64,000 bases of DNA, taken from contig JAODTK010005820.1 in the NCBI GenBank assembly GCA_026419785.1, positions 1-64,000 on the forward strand. The letters are read 5' to 3'. Shown piece after piece: positions 12,740 to 25,400 of the stretch. Each line of letters starts with the position of its first letter. The first letter of the stretch is position 1. A program made the position numbers and the translations under genes. A model generated the notes under the pieces. It was given only the letters and a program-made list of their open reading frames with translations, did not search any database and was not told where the DNA came from. The DNA comes from Sclerodactyla briareus. Lineage: Eukaryota; Echinodermata; Holothuroidea; Dendrochirotida; Sclerodactylidae.

Positions 12740-13890
12740 TGTGTCACTCTAAACTTAGCAAGCTTACAGGAATGTCCCCTAGTTACCTGATCCATGAGCC
12801 CTTGTAAACAGGTCGTGGCTAGAATTTATCAGTCCATTCAGATATTTTATACACGAATATCATATCCCCTCTTAAGCGTCTGTGAGACAAAGTAAAAAGA
12901 TTCCAATTCCCGCGAGTCTCTGTTTTTTTTTTTTTTCCCTAGATAAATGACTCATTCCCGGGCAAACCAATTGAGAGTAGGTCTTCGTTGAACTGCTTCA
13001 ATAGCCTCTGCCTCACGACGGTAAATAGGTGCCCAGACTGGTTGCCCGTACTCCAAGACTGGTCTCACTAAAGCCTTATACAGCAACAACAGGACATCCC
13101 TGTCTAAATACCCGAAGTCCGTCTTATTAACCCACTAATCGGTTCGCTTTAGCCTACAACAGAGCAACATGTTCTCTAAAAATTATCCATGATCCACAAT
13201 CACACCTAGATCCTTTTCTGAAGTACCAGCCTCAACTCCTTGAACGTTTCATAATCTGTAGTTCCGCACTCTTGAACGTTTCCATATAGTTTCGCATATA
13301 TATCTAAAAAGTCAGGACTAAACACCAGTCTCAAAACATGACATTTTACCTTTACCCGGATGAAAATAGAGTTGCCAAATCACAGACCAGTCATGAATGC
13401 TGTCGATTTTACTCTGTAGAACATCACAGTCGCTAGCGGAATTCACCACTTTATACAGCTTAGTGTCATCCGCGAAAATTTTAACATTACATCCCTCGAT
13501 ACATAACGGTAGGTCGTTATTGTACAAGAGAAACAGAACAGGACCTAGTACACTGCCTTGTGGAATTCCACTAGTGATGTCGCGCCCAGTTAGAAAGATT
13601 TCCTTCAACACACACTCTCTGTCTACGCTTGTACAAAAATTGTCTGATCCACAGCAGACATTACCATTAATTCCATATGCTCTCAACTCACCAGTAATCG
13701 CTCATGCGGGACTTTATCAAAAGCTTTCATGAAGTCAGTGTAGACTATATCGATGCTACTGCCATCATCAAGAAATTTGGTCCAGTCATCAATACACAAT
13801 GAGTTTTTGTGTAACAACACGATTTTAATCCCAGGTGCAAGCCATACTGGACTATCGTTAATACTGTAAGTCATTTTGGTCAAATGTACA
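12740..13890 (-). mobile_element. CR1-type LINE fragment (reverse transcriptase, 5' truncated)
   Basis: Read on the minus strand, frames joined by eye give successive RT blocks: DIVYTDFMKAFDKVPHERLL (about 13690-13760), TSGIPQGSVLGPVLFLLY (about 13540-13590), then the catalytic FADDTKLY (about 13455-13480), and a C-terminal stretch with LYKALVRPVLEYGQPVWAP (about 13030-13090) followed by YRREAEAIEAVQRR. This order and these motifs are typical of CR1-clade LINE ORF2. Stops and frame breaks interrupt it and no endonuclease domain is present, so it is a dead, truncated copy. Confidence 0.88.
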
Positions 13891-14171
13891 TCCAGTCATT
13901 AAATACCCCATTTCACCAGAAACAAAGTTTTTGCATGAAAGTGGCTCAATTTATTTGGGATATTCTTAGCATTAATTATTTAATTGTAACATTGCCGGAA
14001 CATGTGAACTTGTTAGAATTCCTTGCAAGAATGTATGATAGGCGGAATACAAGCTGAATTTGTGCCAATCAAACCTAAAAACACCCAAATAAATGAAATT
14101 ATGACCACAAAGTTCGGAAGATTGCTTGGGTGGCCTAATGTTAAATTTGCCTATGCTACAGTATGTAGTTC

Positions 14172-16830
14172 GGATACACGTTTTTCGAGCTTGATTTTGT
14201 GATCGTAGCTCAATCTCCCCCCCTCCCATTGTCACCTCCATGTACAGGTACATATGACAGATTAGCACAGGCCATGTTACTGGCACCTCCAAAACAGTGG
14301 CGGCTGGCCATAGGGGCAAGGGGAGGCAATTGCCCCCAAAATTTCCCAAATAAACATTTTCAAATGAAGGTTTGTGTGGATGAAGGCCCATACACTCCAT
14401 TCCATTTCCTCCTCCCCCCCGGGCTGATTCATTTGGTCTGTTCATATTCTGAAACAATCCATCCTACTCCCATCTAATCGAAATCTTGAGGTTTTCGGTC
14501 ACTAAACACGTCAATTAGGCGGGTTTTAACGCCCTTAACCATTACCAAGTTTTGGGGGGAGTAACATTACGAGGGTCCCGAAAAAGCACATTGTGGAAAG
14601 GCGTCCCGAGGCTAATTAGTAACTTTATATTTTACGTGTACATAACTAATTAAATTCGAACTGGTCTAACATCACTCTTCTTAATCTCAATTCGACTAGG
14701 CGTTTTTCCGCGTAGAAGACGTGTACCAAGCAAATTGGTGGAGGTACACAAATGGTATCTCTAAGCAGGAGAAACTACTATATAGTTGAACAATTCTACC
14801 TCTGTCGAACACGGTCAACAACGTACCGAAGAACAGTTTTCGAGACGTCATGACTTGATGTGTGTTCCAGACAGCGATGGGTATCCGATCACCCGCGGAT
14901 GACCCCGGGGATCACAGAAGAGGCCTGAGGAACGCGTGTGATCGTCTGACTGACCATACCCGCCGATCAAAAGAAAAACACTCTACCCAGAGGCCACATC
15001 TACTGACCAACATGACGAGAACAAAAAAGCACAAAAAAATACAAAACGACGCAGGAATCCCCTAAGCAATGAGGCAGATAAACGGAAAATTCCGAAAACT
15101 GAACGAATGGAGAATGTTCCTATACCTTGCACATCCTCTTACGGATTTATCAAACTGGACACTTCCTATATCTTCGCTACGCAGGAGATCGTTTCTGGGT
15201 TAAGGGACTGGAAAACTACCTGAGAAATGCCAGGGTCAGATGACTGTCGTCCTTAGTTTGATGGCACGGAGAAAAGATTTAAGGTGGACATTCTAGAATA
15301 TTGCTAAATTCAGCAGCAAGTGCGATCGCGGCCTCAAGCTAAACTGGACTATGTTCTGGGGCTAGAATCACAAGGGGTAGGTATAGTTGGGTGTCAGTTT
15401 TTGATAATTGAAAACAAAAACTTACAAATTGTGCGTTGAAATTTGAAATTGATGATCCCAGGGATGCTCGGGTTTTGTTAATTCAAGTTTATAGGTAATA
15501 TTTGAACATTAATTCGACCCCCATGTATTCTTTAAGCATTTTATACGGATTACAGACCGCACTGATATTATGGAATTATTTGTGAAACGTTATCAAAAAC
15601 ATATGAAATTCAAGACAGTAGCACGTTTTGGCGTGCAGTGAGGAGTTGAAATACAGCTGAAAGATAACAACATTGTTGCATCTAATCAAAGGTATTCTGA
15701 AAAAAAAAATTCAGAGGGGAGGGGTATATTACAACCCTCCCCCATATCAGTCAAGACATTTGGCCCCCCAAACAAAGTCCTAGCCAGCCCAGTCAGAAAC
15801 CAGAATCAATTGATTTGAGTGGAATCATCCACAGAGCGGGACTTAAGAAATAATTAGGTAGATTTGGGAGTATCTAGGTCTGGGGAGTGTCTCGGCTGCA
15901 GTATCCTGCAGATTTAGGAACATGGCCTGCGCTCACAGTCTTTAGTACCTGTACTAAAGGCCTGCGTTCACAAACTCGAGGCCTACAGGGCGGTTGTTTA
16001 GCTAGCGCTATGGCCAAACTTTCTATTTCAACTCAGTTCCGACAGCTGCATCTCAATTAAATACCAAAAGACCAAAAAAAAAAAAAATTATTGAGTTAAG
16101 ATAAAAGGTTTAGAAACTCATTTCATTCCCAAATTGTCTTTGGCAGGTGAGAATTAACCAAATATTTACCCAGAATCATAGGAGCTCTCACGTGACGTAG
16201 ATAAAGACACTTCACAAGTTGTTGTTTGCTTGGCACTCTTTAAGTTATGATACTCATGCAGATTTTCTATAGTAATGTCTTGCATGTGCCCAATATGAAG
16301 AATAGGATGGCCAAATGAGCCCTTGAGTGGCAACACTTCGTTTACAAAACTATGTTCCGACCAAGAAAGGCTGGAAACACAAGGGGTGATTTTCCAGTAT
16401 TACAGGTCAAAATTAGCTTGTAAATATCAACTTCATTCTAAGGATATTTTAACATTGTAGTGGATTAGCACATTCTTGAATGAGTGAAGTTATAGAGGGC
16501 TGTGAAATCAGAGGGAGAAGTTAGAGGCAAGAGGTGATGGATTCGTCCCTTCAATGGGAGTGTGCTACACTAAAATTTCTTCTGATACGTGACAAGGATA
16601 CACGTTTTTCGAAACTTGGTTTTGTGCTGTAGCTATCAAGTCCTAACTTGTCACCTCCAAGGGACATGAAAATATGACAGGATAGCACAGGAAGTGTTAC
16701 TGGCAATTCAGAAACTAGAATATAGTGATTTTGAGTGAAAATCGCACAGAGCGGGAACTGGAATTAGTGGTTAGATTGGGAGATTAGGTTTGGGAGGTCT
16801 AGGCTGCAGTATACTTAATAACAACAAGCA
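14172..16830. repeat. Duplicated repeat: interrupted copy (14172-15960) and intact copy (16596-16830)
   Basis: The stretch starting 'ggatacacgtttttcga' at 14172 runs to 14294, is interrupted, then resumes at 15794 with 'cagaaaccagaatcaattg' and 'cacagagcggga'. At 16596-16830 the same sequence is continuous. The second copy is thus the unoccupied version of the site occupied at 14295-15793. Confidence 0.75.
14295..15793. mobile_element. hAT-like DNA transposon insertion, non-autonomous, about 1.5 kb
   Basis: The left end is CAGTGGCGGCTGGCCA and the right end, read inversely, is ACTGGGCTGGCTAGG, an imperfect terminal inverted repeat of a common hAT type. Comparison with the uninterrupted copy at 16596-16830 places both ends at the interruption. 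The flanks TCCAAAAC (left) and TCAGAAAC (right) match at 6 of 8 positions, which would suit a decayed 8 bp target duplication. No transposase (no DDE or hATC-like frame) is visible inside. Confidence 0.65.
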
Positions 16831-16834
16831 GCAG

Positions 16835-19336
16835 TGCCTTTATCCTCTCGGCCCTACTCAAAGGTGAGGTCACTGCTAAAATCATGATTGAAACATGCGG
16901 CAAAAAAGCCATTTACAGCCTGTAGCTAGCTCAGCTACGCACGAGAGGCGTCTTGCTCTATGGGGCGGGTGGGGGGGCATGCATGGGCATGTTCCGCAAA
17001 AGTGAGCAATCAAATGGAGGGCATTTTCTTTGTTCTCCAAGGATTGCCACCCATTGAAAGCTGACACAACACTGTAGGCAGAGTCCCTGTTTTTTAATCA
17101 TTACCATAATTATTAATAGCTCTGAAATAGCACCCAAAATGATTGAGAGGGCAATTTTTTCCTGAAAAAAAAAATTAATACCCAGAATCGAGAAAGTATT
17201 TCGAACCCTGACAAGAAAAATATATTCCATTGTTTTGCGTGCGATTTATAGTGTAACAGTGCAGGTGGAGCCTAACGAGAGGACAACATGATGCCTGGAA
17301 GCATATCCACCCTCCGCAGGCTCCGGCTTCCAATCACCCAGCCTTGGGCCAAGAGACAAATTCCCTAACCCCCTCCTTACGAAGGTGCTCATTCTAAGTG
17401 ACTCCCACATTGGCATTATACAATTCATGCGTTTAATGCCATTTTGAGGGGTCATTGTGAAACAAATTAATGTTTCAAGTAGCTCGAAAGATCTTCAAAG
17501 TAGCCCCCGAAAATAGTTTTAGGGGGTCGATTTTTCAAATAGCGCCGAAATGAAAAAGTATTGGACCCTGAAATAACCATTTCTAAATAAAAGTAACGTT
17601 AGAAATACCAGACTTAGGTTTGAAAAGAGGAAAAGAAGCGGTCGAAGCAGGGTTTGCCAATTCACTTTTCTCAGAGGAGGCGGCCTCTTTTATTCCTTGT
17701 ATTTATGGTTCTACAGGGTCTACTAACCCAAAACATGCTTCAAATTGTTCCTTTGTCAAGAGCACAGGATGCATGAGTTAGACTGCAAATATTCTATCAA
17801 GAAAAGTTAGGGCCAAATGAAACAAGGTCTTCGTCTAGTTGTGGACTCCTGCTGCTTCCTAGATAAAAAAAAAAGAAATTGTAAGATCTCAAAAAGAGGC
17901 AGCCGGGGCCGCCTAAACATGAAATTATTGTTTTTTTTGCCCCTAATTTTTAAAGCCAGATATTGCTGACAAAACAAGGCTGGCATTTCCATTAACAGTG
18001 TTTCTTACAGTTCATAGAATTTCGTTGGTTATAAATCTCTCTGCCTCTCATCATCGAGGGAATTTATGGAGTCACAAAGGGTTCATCAGGTGGCTATCCT
18101 AGTAGTAGATAAAAGATGGGGCAGGTCATTACCCTTCAAGTTGAATTTTCAGGCAGGAAAGCCAAGCCAAGCAACGACCATCAACTAACAAGAGTTTTTG
18201 AATCATAGATAATAATTTAACGACATCAGTCAGTATTTATATATAATATATTGTCAATTTTTGAATACGCACTGACTCCGCTAATCCGTCCTGACAGGAA
18301 CAACAATAGAATCCTGATAGGGGAACAAAACAGCCTGTCACAGTGGGTGCATGCTAACCAATAAACACCTTGGGGGACATGTGTAGATGGATTCTATCCC
18401 TATCATCTCAGCCCAATTTTCAAACTTTCACCACTCTTGAAAACGCGAACAATTTAATCTCATCTTTCCCAATGTCATCGTTGATCCATGAGGCAAAAAG
18501 TCTCCCCAGAGATTAATCGCCTTCCACCCCGCCTTGGGAGTCGTGCCTAGATATCATACTCAATTAAAAAGCCAGCAGGTTTATCACCGGCCACGAGTAC
18601 CGCTTGTGCTGCATGATCGTCGACAATTAGCTGACGCGATCAATATTCTGTCTGGCAGCATTTATAGTGAACAAATAAGCGGAGGGAGGTAGTTCCGCCT
18701 ATGAGGCTGTTACGACTGACAACTGCTGGAAGTAAGCAGATTTCCTTCGTGGTTGAGACTCTCCCACTCTGTCCAAAGATTTTATGACCCTCGTGAAAAC
18801 TGCGGTCACTAGCTGCAGTGGGGTTGGGATTTTATTACAACAATTTTCTTCAAAAAAGGGAGGTGGGGTTGGAGCAGTCGCTCTAGGGACCTATTCTGCG
18901 TAATGCAGTATGTAGAGGGGGGCCTTGTGCTGGTAGGCCTTGTGTTACTTCCGGCAGAGGGGCCTCCGAAAAATTGTTTCTTCACAATGTTTTGTGCAAC
19001 ATCAAATGACATCAACTGGCCAGTTTACTCTCCCCAGTCATTATTGACCAATTGATTCATCCTCTCGTTCTTTATAGGAAACTAATAAATGTACCTCTCC
19101 TCCCTTTATAAATCGAAAATAATGCAATCAGCCTCTCTGATAGTGAAAGCAACAGAATTACCCTACTGTATCTCTTTCCTGAAAAATGGAAATGAATCTA
19201 GATTCACTCCTTGGTCCTAGTTTCTACCCAGGCACTACTGACTTGTACAATTTTATTGATGACTCAAACACTGAACAACAGGCTGTACTGTCAGCTGAGC
19301 TGAGTAACGTGAATTATTTTGATTCCAATTTTATAG
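16835..19336. other. Non-coding stretch upstream of TRNAU1AP
   Basis: No coding exon could be supported. TRNAU1AP needs one short exon upstream of 19337 carrying its start (family start is a few residues before a Trp-Met-Gly motif); I could not find it here with confidence. A dispersed repeat occurs twice (about 17120-17225 and 17500-17575, sharing 'cccgaaaatag/cccaaaatga' and 'aagtattggaccctga'-like phrases). Confidence 0.35.
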
Positions 19337-19428
19337 CTGGAGCCTCACATGAACGAAGCAGTTATCTCCACAGCTTTTGAGAAGATGGTGAGACTGTTCA
19401 GGTCAAATTTGTTCGAGACATATACAAA
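19337..19428 (+). CDS. TRNAU1AP: TRNAU1AP exon: start of RRM1
   Basis: The acceptor is 'ccaattttatag' and the donor 'gtgagt' at 19429. The exon encodes LEPHMNEAVISTAFEKM and, after one missing base near 19386-19390, ETVQVKFVRDIYK. This matches the family pattern LEPYM-E-F-I-S-AF--MGETV--VK--R. The apparent 65-codon frame beginning upstream at 19186 reads this exon in the wrong phase. Confidence 0.85.
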
Positions 19429-22400
19429 GTGAGTCTTAGGCTCGAATCTTTCACCATGTATAGGCCCCTCACTGTTACATTAGTAAAAGGCATATTGGTC
19501 ATGAGGATAGCAATGAATTAGTGGTACTACATTAATGAGTGCTGGTGCCTGATTCACCCCCAAAGGTACAGTTCTTAAGACTTAAGCTACGTTCAAACAC
19601 TTATATGTAACCCATTATCGGATAAGTGTGAATGCCGCTTAGTTCATATACCTGACCTGTATGTGCAGCCATCATTCTCTGGAACATGATTGAAAAGTCC
19701 CACTGAGGTCACTCCAGTGCCTCCCCCTGCAAATTTACACTTGACATGCATTCCAGTATCTGAGTCATAGTGTCCCCTCCGGCTACTCTTAGTCCTCACG
19801 AAGTCAATTGCACCCTTGGGCACCATCCACACCTTTCCTTGTGTAACTCAGTATCAGTCCTGATGAATTGTCCTGCCAGTAAAGGTGGTTCATTGAGAAA
19901 CGTGTTGACCCACTCGAAGAGCACATGTCCGTTTTCAGCCCACGGTTGTTCGCCGAGTTGGTGTGGTGCTTGAAGATGAGGGGGGGGGGGGACTTAGGCT
20001 CCATCAATAGGTCCTAACAATGGCCAGACCCCGTTCAGACAGAACATAGGATGTCCATGTTCATGTAGACGGTTTGATGACCAGAGGTTGCATGGTGCTT
20101 GCAGAGTCAGAAAATTCTGGAGTAGCCCTTGCCCGATTGCATTCATGACCAATGTGACCCACACCATGATTGGATTGAGTCAGAAAGGGCAGAGTAAAAA
20201 TGAGGTAGCGGCCAATTTCCCCCTGATATACAGTATGTATCGTTTATATCCATTCTGAAAGAAGTTCATTCCTAAATAAAGTGCACAGTCTGCATTTCCA
20301 CCAAATTTGTAGATAGAAGCACAGTGAAAATCAGACTGAACTGAATATATGAGGGTCTCAAACAGGGGTTCAGTGGTATGCGCACACCATGGTACATAAG
20401 ACTTTCACAGTGGTACACTGGGTGGTACACAGTATGCTCCAAATGATGCTAAATTGCAACCAGATTGCATATGATATGAGGGTGCTTATTTATTCAAAAA
20501 ATGACGAAGGGGAGAAGACCGGGCGGGGCCCCTCACATTGACCCTTCTCCAGGACAGTGATTACTGGAGGCCAGAGCCCCGCCTTTCTTCAGAATCTTGG
20601 AACTGGCCATGTCGTACAGTGGTACTCAGTGGCACTGCCAAATGTGAAATGGTACCCCAGTTGCGGAAAAGGTTGGGATCCCTGATCTAAAACTTTTGAA
20701 GCCCCCGATTACTCAATACGGGTGTGTTCATACATAGGGTTGTATAGATGCCTTGTTCCGATCCATTCTGTTGGTGCAATGCGCCCTGATCAAGTGGTTA
20801 GATCCGTGAATCAATTCTCCAATAAATGGCGTATGCTTCAGTGTTCGCATTCACACAGAGTGATTCTATCAGAATGAATTACTGAGCGTGAGACCTGACT
20901 ACTTCCCAATGGAAAACTGACAGGAAGTTTGAGTTGCAAAGATATAAAGTGTTGTATCATTAACAACTGAGGAAGTGAGTGGTCTCAAAAATTGTGAAAA
21001 AAGTTGACTTGGGTCATAAATTTTGCATGCCTGTGGTTTGTCAATAGCACTGCAATAAGCTGTGTTGTACATTGTGTGACAATATTGTTATTCTTTCTTT
21101 CATATCCAGAAACCTTATTACCAGCTATTGCTTCGTAGAGTTCACCAGCCTGGAACGTGCAGAGAATGCTCTAAAGAACATCAACGGCAAGGCTCTCCCG
21201 AACCTCCCCCAGGTGAGTCAGGACTACGTTTGGCCGGTTGTCTGTTGCTCACCATGCATCAAGAGTGTGACTACTGACGGTTCTATAGGAATAAAATACA
21301 GTCATATATTGCGAATATGCCTGCCATGCTAGGAGGGGGAGGGGGAGGGTGGGGGTAGGGGGGGGGGGGAGGGGTAGGGGGGGGTAGGGGGGGGGAGGGG
21401 GGGGGAGGAGGAAAGGGAATGGTAATAATATAATAATTACAAAGTAACACCCTATGCACTTCACAAAAGGGAAGAAAGAAAAAGAAAACATCAAACTTGT
21501 GAAAACAGGTAAGTCTCAAGAACTCCTTTATGTACTAAAGGAAGATATATGTTTCTGATATTTATTGAGAGATAATTCTATAGACCAGAAGCAGACACAG
21601 AAGAGCGGGAACCATTTGATGGTTTCTACTGGTGGTTTATTCTTTCTTTTTACTTGAAGTCAGATATCCTATACAGTTTTGTTGTCTTGCATTATTTCAG
21701 CTCAGTCCAAGCTAATCCACTTCCACCCAAACTCAAAGGGTAGTAGAAATGTTGATATACTGTAGTTTGCTGTATTTAATTTTTTCCCATTCAGTTGTTT
21801 TACTGCCGTATCTTGTGGTTTGCTTTATATCAAGAATAGTTCTGCGGTTATCAGATTCATGCTTGCATAAATTTTGACTGGATGAAGAAAGCCATTTTTG
21901 AATCAATCAAACATCCTAAATGACACTGGAGGTTCCCTTCGTCATTTTATAAAATTGTGTCTCCTAAATATGATTCCAGTGGAGCTGCAGCTAAATGACA
22001 GAACATCTTTATTTACTCCTGATTTGCAGACAACCTTCCATCTTGCACCATCAAGGAGTGGAAATGACAGAGACTCTCAGTCTCAGGGTGCTCCCGCAAG
22101 GTATCGTGGATGGCCATTGAATTGTTCACTTGGCATATATGTACAGTAGCAACTTGAATCTGTAGCCTAAGCTGTTGCCTAACTAGAAAAATTCGAAGGA
22201 AAGAAAATGAATCTGTACATAAATTCTCACATAAAACAATACGATCTTCCATTATCTTAACAAAAGACCCTCACTGCAAATGTGGCAGCAAAATATTCCA
22301 ACAACAGTGGTGAGTGAAGTAGGTGAAAGTCTGCCATGCCACTTGTTTGTAGACTGACAAATTGAATGTTGTATTGGTTAACTGATAGATTATTGCACTC

Positions 22401-25400
22401 ATGTTTTTTTTTATTTATCTTTTAGCCTCTATTCATCACAATACCTGTCATCCTGCCCAAAAGTGCTGGCAAAATTGAGACAATATTAGCATCCATACTG
22501 TCCTTTAAACAAAACCATGACAGTAGGTGATGAGAAGAGTAAAATCAGCTGTTCCAAATCTCAAATACAAAGCAATGCAACATTGACACTGTCTAACTAC
22601 TGTTGCGCAGCAATTTTTTTAATATTAGGGAATGTAAAAAACCTATATTCCCTGGAGCTCCGTTAATCTTCGAATGGAAGTTGCTTGATTGTACAGTATT
22701 CAAAACTCGGGGTACCTTGCCAAGACTCTGGAAAAATTCAGGGGCGGAGCACCAGATGCTGCGCTGCATCTCGTCATTCTCAAGGTTCTTTGAATGAAGT
22801 TTAGACATGGGAAGTACACAGACCTTCCACAACAGACGACTGCCAGAATCCTGCGAAATTTGATTAGTCAATCACAGAGGCCATGTTACATGAAGTGTTT
22901 TTCGTAGGGTTTGGGCGGAAACCCTCATCGAAATGGATTGCATGTGCAGCATTGTGGAATATAAAATATATACCACAAAAATGTGATGAGAGCATTTTAC
23001 TGGGGGAATCTAAACCAGTAAAGGGAACACTTGCAATCAGTAACACTGTGATGTTAACTGTAACACTTATTTTGTGTCTCATTCCTGAAATAAGCCCATT
23101 AGAGTAACTCATGTTCAGAAGGGATCAAAGGTATGTGGAGGCAGAGTGTGATGTTAAAAGAATGTTGAGAAAGAGGGAACTCGCCAACTACAGATGATAA
23201 CAACTGCTATATTCTCTTTTTGAAAAGATTGTTATTAATCACAACCAATATTGTACATATTACAGGAACTCTGCAGATTCCCTGTCATCGGTGGTTTATC
23301 TGATGAAGTGAAGGAGAGTGCTTTGTTTGAATTCTTCAAATCAAAGGTACTCCACAGTCAGGAGGCTAAGCGTGAGTATAAACTGTACCTGAATACCAAG
23401 ATTAGCTGTTTATTCGTTTGCGTTCACTTGATATAAATGAATAAAACATGTACACCTGAATAGAGTGAAGAAATGTTTGTCCTCCATCCAGGAAGACCTA
23501 ACAAACCCTTTTTTTTCCCCCCAAGAGACTCATTTTAAGGATGTCCTGAGCGGAAAACCTGTAATAGGCACCGTAAGAAGCCCCTCCTTCTTCATACCCC
23601 AGACAGAGGGAGTTCATTCCTGAAGGTGGGTCCATACAATTATTGTATGTTGACCCACCCCTGAGTCATTGATGACTTACAATTTGATGTGACACCACTG
23701 GTAGGTCTTTTCCCATCATTTCCCACATAAACCGGAGTGAATTGACAAACCTCAGAGCGGCTTGTGCCTGACGTTCAGGGGAAGTGACGCACATGTGAGT
23801 CCACTTTGTTTTGGACAATGACCGACACTCGAATCACCATGTCCAGGGACCAAGGTATTGGGATTGCCATATGCATTTGACAAGTGAAAATGTACTAAAG
23901 GAAACTTTGTTATGGTTTTTCACAGTGGTGAGGACTTTCGAGGGATGTCAAAAGGCCTTCGGTTTCGTGAGGTTTTTCATGAGGCTGACGGATGGAGGCA
24001 TGACGAAGGATGATCGGCGTCCGTGGTCTTGGGTCAAGCCAATATTTGTCAGTCAGGCTACTCCAAGCCAAGGTTAGTGCAGGAATTTAGAAGTAAAAAG
24101 GTTCTTAAAAAGGTGGAACAGTAATAAACTGCCCACTATGGAAGCAAGCATGGACATGCTTTTTTTATCCTCGCCTGAATGAAATTCAGGAAGAGGACTT
24201 AGTGGTCACTTTGGAAGTGTGTGTGTATGTGTGGTTGTGTCATATTTCTTGTTAGCAGGAGTTCTCACAAACCGTGAGGCCGATTTGACGAAATTTTGTG
24301 TGGAGCACCGGCGTTGGGTGTACACGATCTGATTAGATTTGGGAAGCAAAGTCATTACGTTGGTGGTAATTAGCTTAATTGTATGTCTTTAGTCAAGTCG
24401 TAGCAAGATTAGCAAGAACCATATGTGCTCCAGTGTGTAGTGGCATTGTAGGACCTGGATGACTAGTAGATGAACTGATTAGATTTTTCAAGCCTACAAA
24501 AAAAACAAATATGGCTATTAAGTGGCTAATTTGCATAATTTCTGCGAATTCTTCATGTTTGTCGGATTTTCACAAAACACTTGGTGGATGTGGTCCACCA
24601 TGGTTCCCGAGAAATTTAAAAGTGAAGTCGGGGTCACTGGAGGTCATTTAATGGTCTAATTTGCATATTTCGTGCAATTTTTGAAAGTTTGTGGATTTCC
24701 AAAAAACTTGGTTGATGTGGATGCACCTTTCATCCTGATCATTTCAAGGCTACGCTGGGGTCGAAGAGGTCATTGTATGTGTTCAATTTGCATAATTTAT
24801 CTCAATTTCCAATTGTAAGACATTTCAGACAAACTCAATAGGTACGGTCTGTTAACATTTTCTCGAGCTGATGGTTGGTGTTCAGAATTGATTGAATCCA
24901 TCTATAATAGCTCCTGTTAGTTTCCTAATAAAGCAATGAGGAACAAGTAAACCAAGTTCCTGTGACCATTTTCTGCTGTTAAAAGCTGCCCACAAGCAAA
25001 ATCCTTCCTTACCCACCCATGTGATTCGGTTGATTCGACCACAAAAATTAACGTAACATTTTCCTTCTCTCTCTTCATGGAGACGCGTACCCAACAAGGG
25101 ACTTCTGTATTAGAAGTAAAACTTATTGCCGTCAGTTTTTTAGGAATTTTGTATGTGTTATATGTGAAAATTCGTGATGTTCGTTTGACATGACGTGGTC
25201 TGCAGGCACTAGTTGGTTGTTTGTGTAAGTGAAAATACAAACATGGATCGCGCAACCGGTGAGACACTTTTTGGTGATCGCCTTGTTTATGCTGTAGATG
25301 AATGTTAGTTCAGTGAAAGGGTCAGGAAGGACGAAATCATTCATGAGGACCCGGAGCACAACATACCAGAACAACCCAGATTGCTAAAGATTCGCGCACA

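Noticed and set aside
13318..13686. 122-codon open frame with FADDTKLY as a host gene
   Set aside because: It is the reverse transcriptase of a truncated CR1-type LINE.
13972..14457. 161-codon minus-strand frame
   Set aside because: It spans the left edge of the hAT-like insertion and repeat flank and shows no motif.
19186..19380. 65-codon frame as a TRNAU1AP first exon
   Set aside because: It reads the real exon (from 19337) in a wrong phase; the acceptor AG at 19335-19336 and the family match define the exon.
21249..21519. Proline-rich minus-strand frames
   Set aside because: They are translations of the G-rich tract on the opposite strand.
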